From: an uncultured Alcanivorax sp.
GTDB taxonomy: Bacteria > Pseudomonadota > Gammaproteobacteria > Pseudomonadales > Alcanivoracaceae
Assembly (NCBI RefSeq): GCF_947258575.1
Contig: NZ_CAMYIV010000002.1
Span: forward strand, 62,001-126,000
DNA length: 64,000 nucleotides
Reading direction: 5' to 3'
In this document: in pieces, positions 8,845 through 17,546 of the stretch
How positions within the stretch are numbered: position 1 is the stretch's first letter
Layout of the letters: each line of letters opens with the position of its first letter
Position numbers and translations under genes: made by a program
The notes under the pieces: model-generated
The model's input: only the letters and a program-made list of their open reading frames with translations
The model's database searches: none
Told to the model about the DNA's origin: nothing

Positions 8845-9495
8845 ATGGAGCAGGCCAATAATAATGACTTCGGCCAACAACGGATCCGGCAGCTGTTATC
8901 CGGTGTTCCGTTTTTCAATGAAATTGCCCGTGACGATCAAAGCGAATTTGCCCAGCTTGAGCACAATACCCGCCTTTGGGTAGCCGGTTCCGGTGATACT
9001 GTGATTCGTGCCGGGGATGTGGATTCCACCCTGTATTTCCTGCTGCGAGGGCAGCTTGAAGTGCTGTCTGATACCACCGGCGAAGCGCCGCTTTATTACG
9101 TATCGCCGGGGGAAGTTTTTGGCACCCTTTCCATGTTGCTCGGTACCCCGCGCAGCGCCACTATCAAGGTGTCAGAGACTGCCCGTGAAGCGGTGTTGGT
9201 GAGCCTGGATTTCAATGAATTCAATGAGGATGACAGCCCTTATTCGTTGACCACCCGGCTGGCGTTCTTTCACATGATCGTTCACCACATCCGCTGGACC
9301 CTGGAAGTCAAACGTATGCAGTCGCCAGATCATGAACTGGTTCAGTCTATGCGCAAACTTCCGGTTTTCCATGGCGAAAAAGGCAGCCGCGAAGAACTGG
9401 CCGCCCTCAAGGTGCAGGCCCAGGGCCTGGCGGAGCTGCTATGTCGCTGGAACGAAGAGGGAGCGGAAGGGACGGGGGCGTTGCAGCTAACGTGA
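8845..9495 (+). CDS. Cyclic-nucleotide-binding-domain protein without effector domain
   Basis: A 216-residue protein whose middle (about 20-130) is a Crp-type cNMP-binding beta-roll: VIRAGDVDSTLYFLLRGQLEVL, then YYVSPGEVFGTLSMLLGTPRSATIKV. The last ~80 residues show no helix-turn-helix, kinase or channel domain. It is therefore not a Crp regulator and may be a stand-alone sensor or adaptor. In the phosphate-binding cassette, SMLLGTPRSATI corresponds to the usual G-E-x-A-L-x-x-x-x-R-x-A region but lacks the Glu. Nucleotide binding is thus uncertain. The stop codon abuts a palindromic element. Confidence 0.8.
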   Translation: MEQANNNDFGQQRIRQLLSGVPFFNEIARDDQSEFAQLEHNTRLWVAGSGDTVIRAGDVDSTLYFLLRGQLEVLSDTTGEAPLYYVSPGEVFGTLSMLLGTPRSATIKVSETAREAVLVSLDFNEFNEDDSPYSLTTRLAFFHMIVHHIRWTLEVKRMQSPDHELVQSMRKLPVFHGEKGSREELAALKVQAQGLAELLCRWNEEGAEGTGALQLT

Positions 9496-9650
9496 AGGCA
9501 GTTAATAGTTAACAGTGAATAGTGAACAGTTTCGCGGAACAGGTTTTCTGTTTTGTGAACGCAAGAGGCCGCGTCCAGGGGATGGACGCGGCCTCTTACG
9601 TTTCAGTCAGGGATGCGCCGGCACGCGCGCTATTAACTATTAACTGCCTT
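9495..9650. repeat. Nested palindromic element, copy A
   Basis: The ends form a perfect 18-nt inverted repeat (AAGGCAGTTAATAGTTAA at 9495-9512; its complement at 9633-9650). Inside is a 14-bp perfect GC-rich hairpin (AAGAGGCCGCGTCC at 9563-9576; complement 9584-9597; 7-nt loop). The last base of the upstream gene's TGA is the first base of the element. The stop codon of the facing usp gene (9640-9642) is supplied by its right end. It sits between two convergent genes. A related copy lies at 13750-13922. Confidence 0.85.
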
Positions 9651-10086
9651 TCTGATCCACTTTCACCGCCAACACATCGCAATGCGCCCCCGGTACCAGG
9701 CCGCGGGCGGTAGAGCCCAGTAGCAGGGCCAGGCCGCTGCGGGTGTGGCTGCCGACCACGATCAGATCGGCGTCCAGCTTGTCTGCCTGATCGAGGATGG
9801 TCTTCTCGATGGAACCCAGCTCCACATGGACATTATCGGCGGGTATCTGATACCGGCCGGCATAGGTGTCGGCGGTTTCCCGGGCCTGTGTCATCAGGCC
9901 ACTTTGCAGATCGGTCACATCCATGGGCACATCGGCACCATAGGCCAGGGCCAGGGGCTCGATCACATGGATCAGATGCAGTTCACCATCATTGCCTGAG
10001 AGTACCCCGGCGGCCCGGGACAACACCTGGGCAGACTCATCACTGCAATCAATGGCGACCAGAATTCGGCGATAGGGACTGGGCAC
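9640..10086 (-). CDS. Universal stress protein (UspA family)
   Basis: A 148-residue single-domain Usp. The N-terminus YRRILVAIDCSDES contains the conserved Asp. The C-terminal stretch ADLIVVGSHTRSGLALLLGS followed by TARGLV fits the ATP-binding G-2x-G-9x-G(S/T) pattern, so it is likely an ATP-binding member. The start is GTG, with AGGGAGAG just upstream. The last residues and the stop codon are encoded by the right end of palindromic element A. Confidence 0.93.
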   Translation of the reverse strand: MPSPYRRILVAIDCSDESAQVLSRAAGVLSGNDGELHLIHVIEPLALAYGADVPMDVTDLQSGLMTQARETADTYAGRYQIPADNVHVELGSIEKTILDQADKLDADLIVVGSHTRSGLALLLGSTARGLVPGAHCDVLAVKVDQKGS

Positions 10087-10356
10087 GGTTCTCTCCCTGA
10101 AACGGTGTCTTTCCCGCAGTATAACGCTCTTTGGGTGGCTTGCCAGAACCTGTTTCTCACTGGGAGGGTTGCCGGGGACCCTCTCTCTGGTCTACTACTA
10201 AAAAAGGACGGTCGGTGACAGCAGAGCTTGACCCGGCCATACCGGCGCTGTCTAAATAGCGCCCGAAGAAGACTGGCGCCGCCTGTGCGACCGCCATATT
10301 GGGCACTGTAGCCGGTGCGCTCTGTTCAACAAACCGCCGCCATTGAGAACCTGAGA

Positions 10357-13092
10357 ATGGGAAAAACTCTTGTTATTGTGGAGTCGCCTGCCAAGGCCAA
10401 GACCATCAACCGCTACCTGGGCGACGACTTCGTAGTGAAGTCCAGTGTCGGCCACGTACGCGATCTGCCGGTCAGTGGTGGCTCCAAGAAGAGCACCCCT
10501 CAGGAGCGCGCCAAGGAAGCGGCCTACACCCGCTCCCTGCCCAAGGAAGAGCGCGAGGCCTATAAAAAGAAGAAGGCCAAGGCCCAGTTGATCAACCGCA
10601 TGGGCGTGGACCCGGAACACGGCTGGAAGGCCCATTACGAGATTCTTCCCGGCAAGGAAAAGGTGATTGATGAACTCAAACGTCTTGCCGCCAAAGCCGA
10701 CCGCATCTATCTCGCAACGGATTTGGACCGCGAAGGGGAGGCCATTGCCTGGCACCTGCGGGAAGTGATCGGTGGCGACGATACCCGCTTTGATCGGGTG
10801 GTGTTCAACGAAATTACCAAGAAAGCCATCCAGGCCGCCTTCGAGCAGCCCGGCAAGCTCGACCTGAGCCGGGTGGAAGCCCAGCAGGCCCGCCGTTTCC
10901 TGGATCGGGTGGTGGGCTTCATGATCTCCCCGCTGCTGTGGGAAAAGATTGCCCGTGGCCTGTCCGCCGGCCGGGTGCAGTCCGTGGCGGTGGAACTGGT
11001 GGTGGAGCGCGAGCGGGAAATCCGTGCCTTTATCCCGGAAGAGTTCTGGGAAATGCACAGCGATACCCACAGCGACCAGGGCGAAGCCCTGCGCCTGGAA
11101 GTAGCCAAACACAAGGGCGTGAACTTCCGCCCGGACAATGGCGACGACGCGGAGCAGCACCGCCGGGCGTTGCAGCAGGCCGGCACGCTCACCATCAGCC
11201 AGCGCGAGCAGCGGCCCACCCGTTCCAAGCCTTCCGCTCCCTTTATTACTTCCACCCTGCAGCAGGCAGCCAGCACCCGCCTGGGTTTCGGGGTGAAGAA
11301 GACCATGATGATGGCCCAGCGCCTTTATGAGGCCGGCCATATCACCTATATGCGTACCGATTCCACCAACCTGAGCAGTGATGCGGTTGCCGCCTGCCGG
11401 GAATGGATTGGCGAGAAGCTGGGTGACAAATACCTGCCCGAGAAGCCGCTATCCTACAGCAGCAAGGAAGGCGCTCAGGAAGCTCACGAAGCGATTCGCC
11501 CTTCCGATGTACGCCGCACTTCCGATTCTCTCAAGGATATGGAGCGTGATGCTCAGCGTCTGTATGAGCTGATCCGCCGTCAGTTCATTGCCTGTCAGAT
11601 GCCGCCGGCGGAATACTTGAGCTCCACGCTCACCGCCACCGGCAATGATTACGAGCTGAAGGCCAAGGGTCGCATCATGAAATTTGACGGTTGGACCCGC
11701 ATCCAGCCGCCGGCCTCGCGCAAGGGCCAGGAAGATACCCTGCTGCCGGATGTGAAAGAAGGCGACACCCTGACCATCGACCAGGTGGACATCGATCAGC
11801 ACTTCACCAAGCCGCCGGCCCGTTTCACTGAAGCCAGCCTGGTGAAGGAACTGGAAAAGCGTGGCATTGGCCGCCCATCTACCTATGCGGCGATCATTTC
11901 CACCATTCAGGATCGTGGTTATGTACGCCAGGATAACCGCCGTTTCTATGCGGAAAAGATGGGCGATATCGTCACCGACCGGCTGACGGAAAGCTTCCCC
12001 AATCTGATGGATTACAGCTTTACCGCCCGGATGGAAGAAACCCTGGATGAAATCGCCGAGGGCCGCCGCAACTGGCAGGATGTGCTCGACGATTTCTATC
12101 GCGATTTCGTGGGCAAACTGGAAGCCGCCCAGGGCGAGGGTAGTGGCAAGCAGGCCATCGGCGGCATGCGCGCCAACCTGCCCACCGATACCGATATTGA
12201 GTGCCCCAAGTGTGGTCGGCCCATGCAGATACGCACTGGCTCCACCGGGGTTTTCCTGGGCTGCTCAGGTTACAGCCTGCCGCCCAAGGAGCGTTGCACC
12301 GCCACCCTGAATCTGCTGCCGGGCGAAGAAGCGGAATCGGTGAATGCCGATGATGAGGAAGCGGAAGCCAAGGAACTGCGTAACAAGAAGCGTTGCCAGA
12401 AGTGCGGCACCGCCATGGAAAACTACCTGATCGATGAAAAGCGCAAGCTGCACATCTGCGGTAACAACCCGGATTGTGATGGCTATGTGATCGAGAAGGG
12501 CGAGTTCCGTATCAAGGGCTACGATGGACCGGTACTGGAGTGCGAAAAATGTAGCAACGAGATGCAGTTGCGCACTGGCCGGTTTGGTAAATTCTTCAAG
12601 TGCACCAACGAAGAGTGCGGGAATACGCGCAAATTGCTCAAGAGCGGCGAGCCGGCGCCGCCGCGGGCGGACCCGATTCCCATGCCGCACCTCAAGTGCG
12701 AGAAATACGATGATGATCACTATCTGCTGCGTGACGGTGCTTCCGGTCTGTTCCTGGCCGCCAGCAAATTCCCGAAAAACCGGGAAACCCGGCCACCGCT
12801 GATTCTGGAAATCCAGAGTGTTGCCGAGCAACTCGATCCCAAGCACAAGTACCTGGCCGAGGCGCCAGCGAAAGACCCGGAAGGCAATCCCGGGGTGCTG
12901 CGCTACAGCCGCAAGGCCAAAGAGCAGTACGTGATGAGCGAGATCGACGGCAAGGCCACCGGCTGGATGGCCTTCTATCGGGATGGCAAGTGGATCGAGG
13001 AACAGACCAAGAAGAAGGCGCCCGCGAAGAAGAAAGCGGCTGCCAAGAAGAAGGCCCCGGCCAAGAAAAAGGCCGCTGCCAAGAAATCCTGA
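10357..13092 (+). CDS. topA: DNA topoisomerase I
   Basis: Relaxes negative supercoils through a Tyr-DNA intermediate. The 911-residue product starts [17 protein letters not shown] (TOPRIM domain; [11 protein letters not shown] acidic motif). The catalytic Tyr is residue 331 in [12 protein letters not shown]. Three C-terminal C4 zinc-ribbon segments follow, beginning [16 protein letters not shown] and CEKCSNEM. The protein ends in a Lys/Ala-rich tail built of AKKKA-type repeats, which would bind DNA non-specifically. An in-frame start 14 codons upstream is rejected because family members begin at MGK. It is followed by DUF6586, as in pseudomonads. Confidence 0.98.
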   Translation: MGKTLVIVESPAKAKTINRYLGDDFVVKSSVGHVRDLPVSGGSKKSTPQERAKEAAYTRSLPKEEREAYKKKKAKAQLINRMGVDPEHGWKAHYEILPGKEKVIDELKRLAAKADRIYLATDLDREGEAIAWHLREVIGGDDTRFDRVVFNEITKKAIQAAFEQPGKLDLSRVEAQQARRFLDRVVGFMISPLLWEKIARGLSAGRVQSVAVELVVEREREIRAFIPEEFWEMHSDTHSDQGEALRLEVAKHKGVNFRPDNGDDAEQHRRALQQAGTLTISQREQRPTRSKPSAPFITSTLQQAASTRLGFGVKKTMMMAQRLYEAGHITYMRTDSTNLSSDAVAACREWIGEKLGDKYLPEKPLSYSSKEGAQEAHEAIRPSDVRRTSDSLKDMERDAQRLYELIRRQFIACQMPPAEYLSSTLTATGNDYELKAKGRIMKFDGWTRIQPPASRKGQEDTLLPDVKEGDTLTIDQVDIDQHFTKPPARFTEASLVKELEKRGIGRPSTYAAIISTIQDRGYVRQDNRRFYAEKMGDIVTDRLTESFPNLMDYSFTARMEETLDEIAEGRRNWQDVLDDFYRDFVGKLEAAQGEGSGKQAIGGMRANLPTDTDIECPKCGRPMQIRTGSTGVFLGCSGYSLPPKERCTATLNLLPGEEAESVNADDEEAEAKELRNKKRCQKCGTAMENYLIDEKRKLHICGNNPDCDGYVIEKGEFRIKGYDGPVLECEKCSNEMQLRTGRFGKFFKCTNEECGNTRKLLKSGEPAPPRADPIPMPHLKCEKYDDDHYLLRDGASGLFLAASKFPKNRETRPPLILEIQSVAEQLDPKHKYLAEAPAKDPEGNPGVLRYSRKAKEQYVMSEIDGKATGWMAFYRDGKWIEEQTKKKAPAKKKAAAKKKAPAKKKAAAKKS

Positions 13093-13103
13093 CCGCTTTA
13101 CTT

Positions 13104-13177
13104 GTTGGAGCTATGCTCGCATAGCGAACCTGCTCGCGAAGACCCCGGTTTTCACCATGCGAGCATAGCTCCTACGG
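13104..13177. repeat. Inverted pair of REP-like sequences (BIME-like)
   Basis: GGAGCTATGCTCGCAT at 13107-13122 and its exact complement at 13157-13172 face each other downstream of topA. Each is followed outward or inward by the family tail (AGCGAACC / CTCCTAC). The pair could fold into a long stem and may act as the topA transcript end. Confidence 0.8.
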
Positions 13178-13219
13178 TCAGGTTAATCCGTTATACCCAT
13201 CGTTTCTGCGAGTCCTCTC

Positions 13220-13750
13220 ATGTCCCGAATGGTCCGAGAAAATGCCGTTAGTGGTCTGCGCGAGCGGATCTACTTTGCTCAGGCCCTGCTACGTCAGCTC
13301 ACCCGCGAACAGGCCGACGCGGTGCCTGCGGTACGCCTGGCCCTGCGTGGTGCCGTGGTATTTCACCTCTATTCGGCCCTGGTCGGTCTGGCTCGCCAGT
13401 CTGCCAGCACCTATCAGGTAGCCGGTGCCGACCATTTGTTCAGCCTGGCGGCCCTGGTTCAGGCGTTTCGTGATTCTGAAGTGGAAGCCCCGGAAATGGC
13501 CATCCTCGGCCAGGCCCTGGCCGACCGCGCGGACCTGATCGCCTGGCTGGACGGGGAAATGCAGAACGCCATGGGCGCCGCCGGCCTGGCCCGCCGCCCA
13601 ACCCCGCCCAGCGACGCCAACGCCCTCAACCTGATGGCCGAAGACCGCTACGCCCCCCTGGCAGAAGGCGACCTGGAACGCCTCAACAATGCCATTCAGC
13701 GGGTCAGTGAGCTGGTGGAGCATTGTGTGGGGTATCTGGAAGAGTGGTGA
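13220..13750 (+). CDS. DUF6586-family protein
   Basis: A 176-residue mostly helical soluble protein. It is Ala/Leu-rich, has no signal peptide, and contains VFHLYSALVGLARQSASTYQV and a C-terminal helix DLERLNNAIQRVSELVEHC. I place it in DUF6586 mainly because that family follows topA in pseudomonads. The function is unknown. The stop codon is at the left edge of palindromic element B. Confidence 0.75.
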   Translation: MSRMVRENAVSGLRERIYFAQALLRQLTREQADAVPAVRLALRGAVVFHLYSALVGLARQSASTYQVAGADHLFSLAALVQAFRDSEVEAPEMAILGQALADRADLIAWLDGEMQNAMGAAGLARRPTPPSDANALNLMAEDRYAPLAEGDLERLNNAIQRVSELVEHCVGYLEEW

Positions 13751-13922
13751 AAGCAGTTAACAGTTAATAGTGAACAGTTAACAGCTACGCGAATCGCGAT
13801 TGTCTTTGCTTTTAACGCATGAGGCCGCGCTCATCCCTTTGGGCGCGGCCTCATGCATTTGAAATGAAACTTTGCTCAGCACGCGAGCTGTTAACTGTTC
13901 ACTATTAACTGTTAACTGCTTT
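13750..13922. repeat. Nested palindromic element, copy B
   Basis: The outer arms are a perfect 37-nt inverted repeat (13750-13786 and 13886-13922), starting AAAGCAGTTAACAGTTAATA. The inner GC hairpin has a 14-bp perfect stem (GCATGAGGCCGCGC at 13817-13830; complement 13843-13856). The outer arms themselves consist of repeated GTTAACAGT-like units. The overall plan is the same as copy A, with a shared GAGGCCGCG core but different flanks, so the two are diverged members of one family. Confidence 0.85.
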
Positions 13923-14025
13923 TTGTCCTCTTCAGCATCCCCCTTTCCGTTATCCTACCTATCATGGTAAACACACTGTTACCCACAACGGTGTGATCAA
14001 CAAAATAACCAAATCGAGGTTCACC

Positions 14026-14814
14026 ATGAAAGTTCGCCTGCTGCTGGCCGGCCTGGCTCTGGCCTGTGCCGTTCCTGTTCTCCATGCCCAGACGCCGGAA
14101 GAGAAAGGGCTGGAAATTGCCCGTGAAGCGGATCGTCGCGGGGCGGGGTTTGGCGACTTCCAGGCGGATATGCGCATGGTGCTGATCACCCAGCGCGGTG
14201 ATACCTCGGAGCGGGAGCTGCGGGTCAGCACCCTGGAAGGAACGGGTGAGGAGGGTGACAAGAGCCTGACCATTTTCGATACCCCCCGCGATGTGCGTGG
14301 TACTGCCTTGCTCACCTACAGCTACAAGACCGGTGATGATGATCAGTGGCTGTATCTTCCTGCCCTGCGCCGGGTGAAGACCATCGCCTCGCGCAACAAG
14401 TCCGGCCCCTTCATGGGCAGCGAATTCAGTTTCGAGGACATGCGTGGCCAGGAAGTGGAGAAATACACCTACAAATACCTGCGCGACGAGCCCTGCGGCG
14501 AGCTGACCTGTTTTGTCATGGAGCGGTATCCCACCGATGAGAATTCCGGCTACACCAAGCAGGTCGCCTGGATCGACCAGCAGGAATACCGTACCTGGAA
14601 GGTGGACTACTACGACCGCAAGGAATCCCGCCTGAAAACCCTGACCATGAGTGACTTTGCCCAGTACCAGGAAAAATTCTGGCAGCCCGGCAAGATGGCC
14701 ATGGTCAATCACCAGACCGGCAAGGCCACGGACCTGTTCTGGAGCAACTATCGCTATGACACGGGTCTGAGCGAAGCGGACTTCAACCAGAACAGCCTGA
14801 AACGGGCCCGTTGA
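14026..14814 (+). CDS. Outer-membrane lipoprotein-sorting (LolA-like) protein
   Basis: A 262-residue exported protein with signal peptide MKVRLLLAGLALACAVPVLHAQ. The mature part has the family pattern of LolA-fold proteins paired with RND exporters: DMRMVLITQRGDTSERELRV, DTPRDVRGTALLTYSY, WLYLPALRRVKTIASRNKSG and GSEFSFEDM. Two cysteines (PCGELTC) may form a disulphide. The chosen start follows CGAGGT; a longer frame starting 33 nt upstream has no ribosome-binding site. The barrel gene begins 2 nt after the stop, so the two are one operon. Presumably it ferries a lipid-like cargo in the envelope. Confidence 0.85.
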   Translation: MKVRLLLAGLALACAVPVLHAQTPEEKGLEIAREADRRGAGFGDFQADMRMVLITQRGDTSERELRVSTLEGTGEEGDKSLTIFDTPRDVRGTALLTYSYKTGDDDQWLYLPALRRVKTIASRNKSGPFMGSEFSFEDMRGQEVEKYTYKYLRDEPCGELTCFVMERYPTDENSGYTKQVAWIDQQEYRTWKVDYYDRKESRLKTLTMSDFAQYQEKFWQPGKMAMVNHQTGKATDLFWSNYRYDTGLSEADFNQNSLKRAR

Positions 14815-14816
14815 TC

Positions 14817-16100
14817 ATGCTGTTGCGACAAACGCTGGTGGCACTGCTGGTGCTGCCCACCCTGGCCATCGGCTGGGAGTTTCGTGGCGAAACCGGGCTG
14901 GAGGGACGTTATTTCACCCAGGATTCCCCTTACCAGGCGGCGGACTATTCCACTAATGGCTCCGTGTATCTGAAAGGCGAGGTCTTTCACGAGTGGAACA
15001 ACCGGGACGATCAGTTCATTTTTATTCCCTACGCCCGGGTTGACGAAAACGATAGCGAGCGGACCCATGTGGATATCCGTGAGCTGTCCTGGATCCACGT
15101 GGGTAGCGGCTGGGAATCCCGGGTAGGGATTCGCAAGGTGTTCTGGGGCGTCACGGAAGGGCGTCACCTGGTGGATATCATCAACCAGACCGACCTGGTG
15201 GACCAGGTGGATGGCGAGGAAAAGCTCGGCCAGCCCATGCTGAACCTGTCTACGGTACGTGACTGGGGTATTGTCGACCTGTTCGTGCTACCCGGATTTC
15301 GTGAGCGTACCTACGCCGGCGAAGAGGGCAGACCGCGTACACCGTTGCCGGTGTCCGACGATGCGCGTTACGAATCCGGCGCCGAAGACAAGCGCGTGGA
15401 TGTGGGATTTCGCTACCAGCAGTATTTCAACAATGGCCTGCAGCTGGCCCTGTCACATTTCTCCGGCACCAGCCGCGAGCCATTGTTGCTTCCCGAAGCG
15501 CTTAGCCCTCAAGAGCTGCAGGCTCTGCTGCTCACCGGCAGCCTGCCTGCCGGCAGCGATCCGCAACTGGTACCGTTGTATAACGTGATTGATCAGACTG
15601 GTCTGGAGCTGCAGTACCTGAACAGCGGCTGGCTGTGGAAGCTGGAGGCCATCACTCGCTCTGGCCAAGGCGATCGCTTCAGCGCCCTGGACGGCGGCTT
15701 CGAGTATACCCAGGTGGGCGTTTTCGACAGTGCCGCGGACCTGGGCTGGTTGCTCGAATACCTGTGGGAAGACCGGGATGCGTTGCTGGCGTCGCCTTTT
15801 CAGGACGATGTACTGTTGGCGACCCGGTTCACCTTCAACGATGTGGCCTCCACGGAGATTCTCGCCGGTGTGATCTACGATCTGGAGAATGACGAGAAGG
15901 CCATCAATCTGGAATCCAGCCGCCGCTTCGGCAATAACCTCAAGGCCAGCCTGGAGGCCCGCTTTTATACTAATACTGCGAAACCTCTCTCCGCCTCGGA
16001 ACTGTACCTGTCAGCCCTGCAGGGCAGGGCGGAAAATCCGGGCCTGAGCCCGGTCAGTCGTTCGGATTTCATCCAGGCGGAAGTGGTGTATTACTTCTAA
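14817..16100 (+). CDS. Outer-membrane beta-barrel protein (partner of LolA-like protein)
   Basis: A 427-residue protein with signal peptide LLRQTLVALLVLPTLAIG. Its body is rich in alternating hydrophobic/aromatic strands and it ends in VVYYF, the C-terminal Phe recognised by the BAM machinery. It contains GIRKVFWGVTEGRHLVDIIN, a motif I associate with alginate-export/DUF1302-like barrels encoded beside LolA-like and RND genes. It is coupled to the LolA-like gene. ATG at 14817 is preferred to the TTG two codons upstream, which overlaps the previous stop. The cargo is unknown; psrA downstream hints at lipid metabolism. Confidence 0.75.
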   Translation: MLLRQTLVALLVLPTLAIGWEFRGETGLEGRYFTQDSPYQAADYSTNGSVYLKGEVFHEWNNRDDQFIFIPYARVDENDSERTHVDIRELSWIHVGSGWESRVGIRKVFWGVTEGRHLVDIINQTDLVDQVDGEEKLGQPMLNLSTVRDWGIVDLFVLPGFRERTYAGEEGRPRTPLPVSDDARYESGAEDKRVDVGFRYQQYFNNGLQLALSHFSGTSREPLLLPEALSPQELQALLLTGSLPAGSDPQLVPLYNVIDQTGLELQYLNSGWLWKLEAITRSGQGDRFSALDGGFEYTQVGVFDSAADLGWLLEYLWEDRDALLASPFQDDVLLATRFTFNDVASTEILAGVIYDLENDEKAINLESSRRFGNNLKASLEARFYTNTAKPLSASELYLSALQGRAENPGLSPVSRSDFIQAEVVYYF

Positions 16101-16107
16101 GCTTTCC

Positions 16108-16218
16108 GTAGGAGCGTAGCAACGACCGCAGGTTGGCCCGAAGGTGAGCGCAGTAAATAACGTCGCTGGCGGCGCGGTAGCCTGATCTATGGAATCGCGC
16201 CGCCAGCGACGCTCCTAC
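16108..16218. repeat. REP-like inverted pair upstream of psrA
   Basis: GTAGGAGCGT (16108-16117) and ACGCTCCTAC (16209-16218) bound the element. A second, inner 15-bp perfect inverted repeat (GTCGCTGGCGGCGCG at 16162-16176; complement 16196-16210) lies within it. It belongs to the GTAGGAGC family scattered through the window. Confidence 0.75.
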
Positions 16219-16256
16219 AGTGGGCCTTGGAATCATCCCTTGACCCCCTACAGACC

Positions 16257-16284
16257 CAAACGTATGTTTGAAACGTATGTTTTG
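16257..16284 (+). promoter_or_regulatory. Two tandem PsrA-type operators
   Basis: CAAACGTATGTTTG (16257-16270) and GAAACGTATGTTTTG (16270-16284) both fit the published PsrA pattern (G/C)AAAC-N2-4-GTTT(G/C); the second has T at the last consensus position. They share one base and are spaced 13 nt apart, ending 17 nt before the psrA ATG. Autorepression of psrA is known in Pseudomonas, so that is the likely role here. Confidence 0.8.
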
Positions 16285-16301
16285 AACACAGGGCAGGGCG
16301 C

Positions 16302-16937
16302 ATGGCACAGGCGGGTACGGTAGACCGGATTCTGGATACCGCAGAGGTATTGTTTGCCCAGAAGGGCTTTGCGGAGACCAGTCTGCGTGCCATAACCAGC
16401 AAGGCCGGGGTAAACCTGGCCGCGGTGAATTACCATTTCGGTTCCAAGGAAGCGCTGATACAGGCGGTATTCGAACGCTTTCTGACGCCGTTCAGTGCGG
16501 CGCTCGGTGCCAAGCTGGATGAAATGGAAGCGACCGGTACTCCGGATACGCCGGAAAATGTGCTCGGCATCGTGTTTCGTCTGGCCCTGGGGACCCACCC
16601 GGAAGATCCCCAGCGCGCGGCCATCTTCTTTCGTCTCTCCGGGCAGGCCTACAGTCAGCCTCAGGGGCACTTGCGTGACTACCTGCACAAACACTACGGC
16701 GCTGTCTTTAAACGCCTGCAGGAGCACTTGCAGCGGGCGGTGCCGAGCGTACCGCCCATGGAGCTGTTCTGGCGTGTTCAATTCAGCCTGGGCGCCGTGA
16801 TCTTTACCCTGTCCGGCATGCAGTCCCTGCAGGCCATCAGCAAGGCCGATTTCGACCTGGATGTGAGCACCGCGGATATCACCCGGCGGCTGCTGCCGTT
16901 CCTGGTCGGCGGCATTCAGGCGGATGTGCCGGAATAA
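16302..16937 (+). CDS. psrA: PsrA, long-chain-fatty-acid-responsive TetR-family regulator
   Basis: A 211-residue TetR-type repressor. The HTH (residues about 25-48: TSLRAITSKAGVNLAAVNYHFGSKEAL) is near-identical to Pseudomonas PsrA. The C-terminal domain keeps PsrA features such as PPMELFWRVQFSLGA. In pseudomonads PsrA controls beta-oxidation genes and rpoS and is released by fatty acids. Two tandem operators directly upstream support autoregulation. It is preceded by GGGCAGGG. Downstream genes (L,D-transpeptidase, nagZ) run in the same direction after a REP-containing gap. Confidence 0.93.
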   Translation: MAQAGTVDRILDTAEVLFAQKGFAETSLRAITSKAGVNLAAVNYHFGSKEALIQAVFERFLTPFSAALGAKLDEMEATGTPDTPENVLGIVFRLALGTHPEDPQRAAIFFRLSGQAYSQPQGHLRDYLHKHYGAVFKRLQEHLQRAVPSVPPMELFWRVQFSLGAVIFTLSGMQSLQAISKADFDLDVSTADITRRLLPFLVGGIQADVPE

Positions 16938-16948
16938 CCCGCTTTTCT

Positions 16949-17053
16949 GTAGGAGCTATGCTTGCATGGCGAACTGAGCGTAGCGAAGGTAATGTTCTAA
17001 CTGGCTCATTCCTGCGGCCAAACGGTTTTTCGCCCTGCACGCATAGCGCCTAC
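16949..17053. repeat. REP-like sequence pair between psrA and the L,D-transpeptidase gene
   Basis: GTAGGAGCTATGCTTGCATG begins at 16949. A partial inverted partner (GCATAGCGCCTAC) ends at about 17053. The intervening sequence includes ACTGAGCGTAGCGAAGG, also found in the pyrD-rmf gap. Confidence 0.65.
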
Positions 17054-17064
17054 AAAAGGATGGT

Positions 17065-17535
17065 ATGGAACTGATCATCAACCTCTCTGAACAATGGCTG
17101 GAACTGCGCGGTGAGCGCACCGAGCGTTTTCCCGTGTCCACTGCCCGCAATGGGGCAGGACAGGCCATGGGCAGCGAAGCCACACCGCTGGGTCAGCATC
17201 TGGTGCGGGCCCGTTTCGGTGAGGGTCTGCCGGAAGGTGCGGTGTTCAGCGGGCGCAAATTCGCCGGCGAAATCTGCGATACGGCCAAGGTCCGTGAGCA
17301 TCCCCAGCGCGATTGGGTGCTCACCCGTATTCTCTGGCTGGGGGGCATGGAACCCGGTCACAATCTGGGTGGTGACGTGGATAGTTTCCGGCGCTTTATT
17401 TATATTCACGGCACACCGGACAGTGAGCCCATGGGCACGCCTGCATCCCATGGCTGCATACGCATGCGCAATGCGGATATGATTCGCGTCTTCGATCAGG
17501 TGCCAGTGGGCGCCGCTGTCACCATTACCGAATAA
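17065..17535 (+). CDS. L,D-transpeptidase (YkuD) domain protein without signal peptide
   Basis: A 156-residue YkuD-fold protein with the full catalytic signature: IHGTP, then [13 protein letters not shown] with the nucleophilic Cys. The N-terminus [16 protein letters not shown] is not a signal peptide, so the enzyme is predicted to be cytoplasmic. This is unusual for cross-linking enzymes. nagZ follows after 11 nt, and NagZ acts in cytoplasmic muropeptide recycling. A role on recycled cytosolic muropeptides (transferase or carboxypeptidase) is therefore plausible but inferred. The ribosome-binding site AAAGGA is well placed. Confidence 0.88.
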   Translation: MELIINLSEQWLELRGERTERFPVSTARNGAGQAMGSEATPLGQHLVRARFGEGLPEGAVFSGRKFAGEICDTAKVREHPQRDWVLTRILWLGGMEPGHNLGGDVDSFRRFIYIHGTPDSEPMGTPASHGCIRMRNADMIRVFDQVPVGAAVTITE

Positions 17536-17546
17536 TCAGGATTGCC

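Noticed and set aside
9563-9597. The GC hairpin of element A as an ordinary terminator
   Set aside because: No T-run follows on either strand, and it is part of a larger inverted-repeat unit found twice.
10252-11340. Long antisense frame at the 5' end of topA
   Set aside because: His/Gly/Leu-rich shadow product with no domain; topA is unambiguous.
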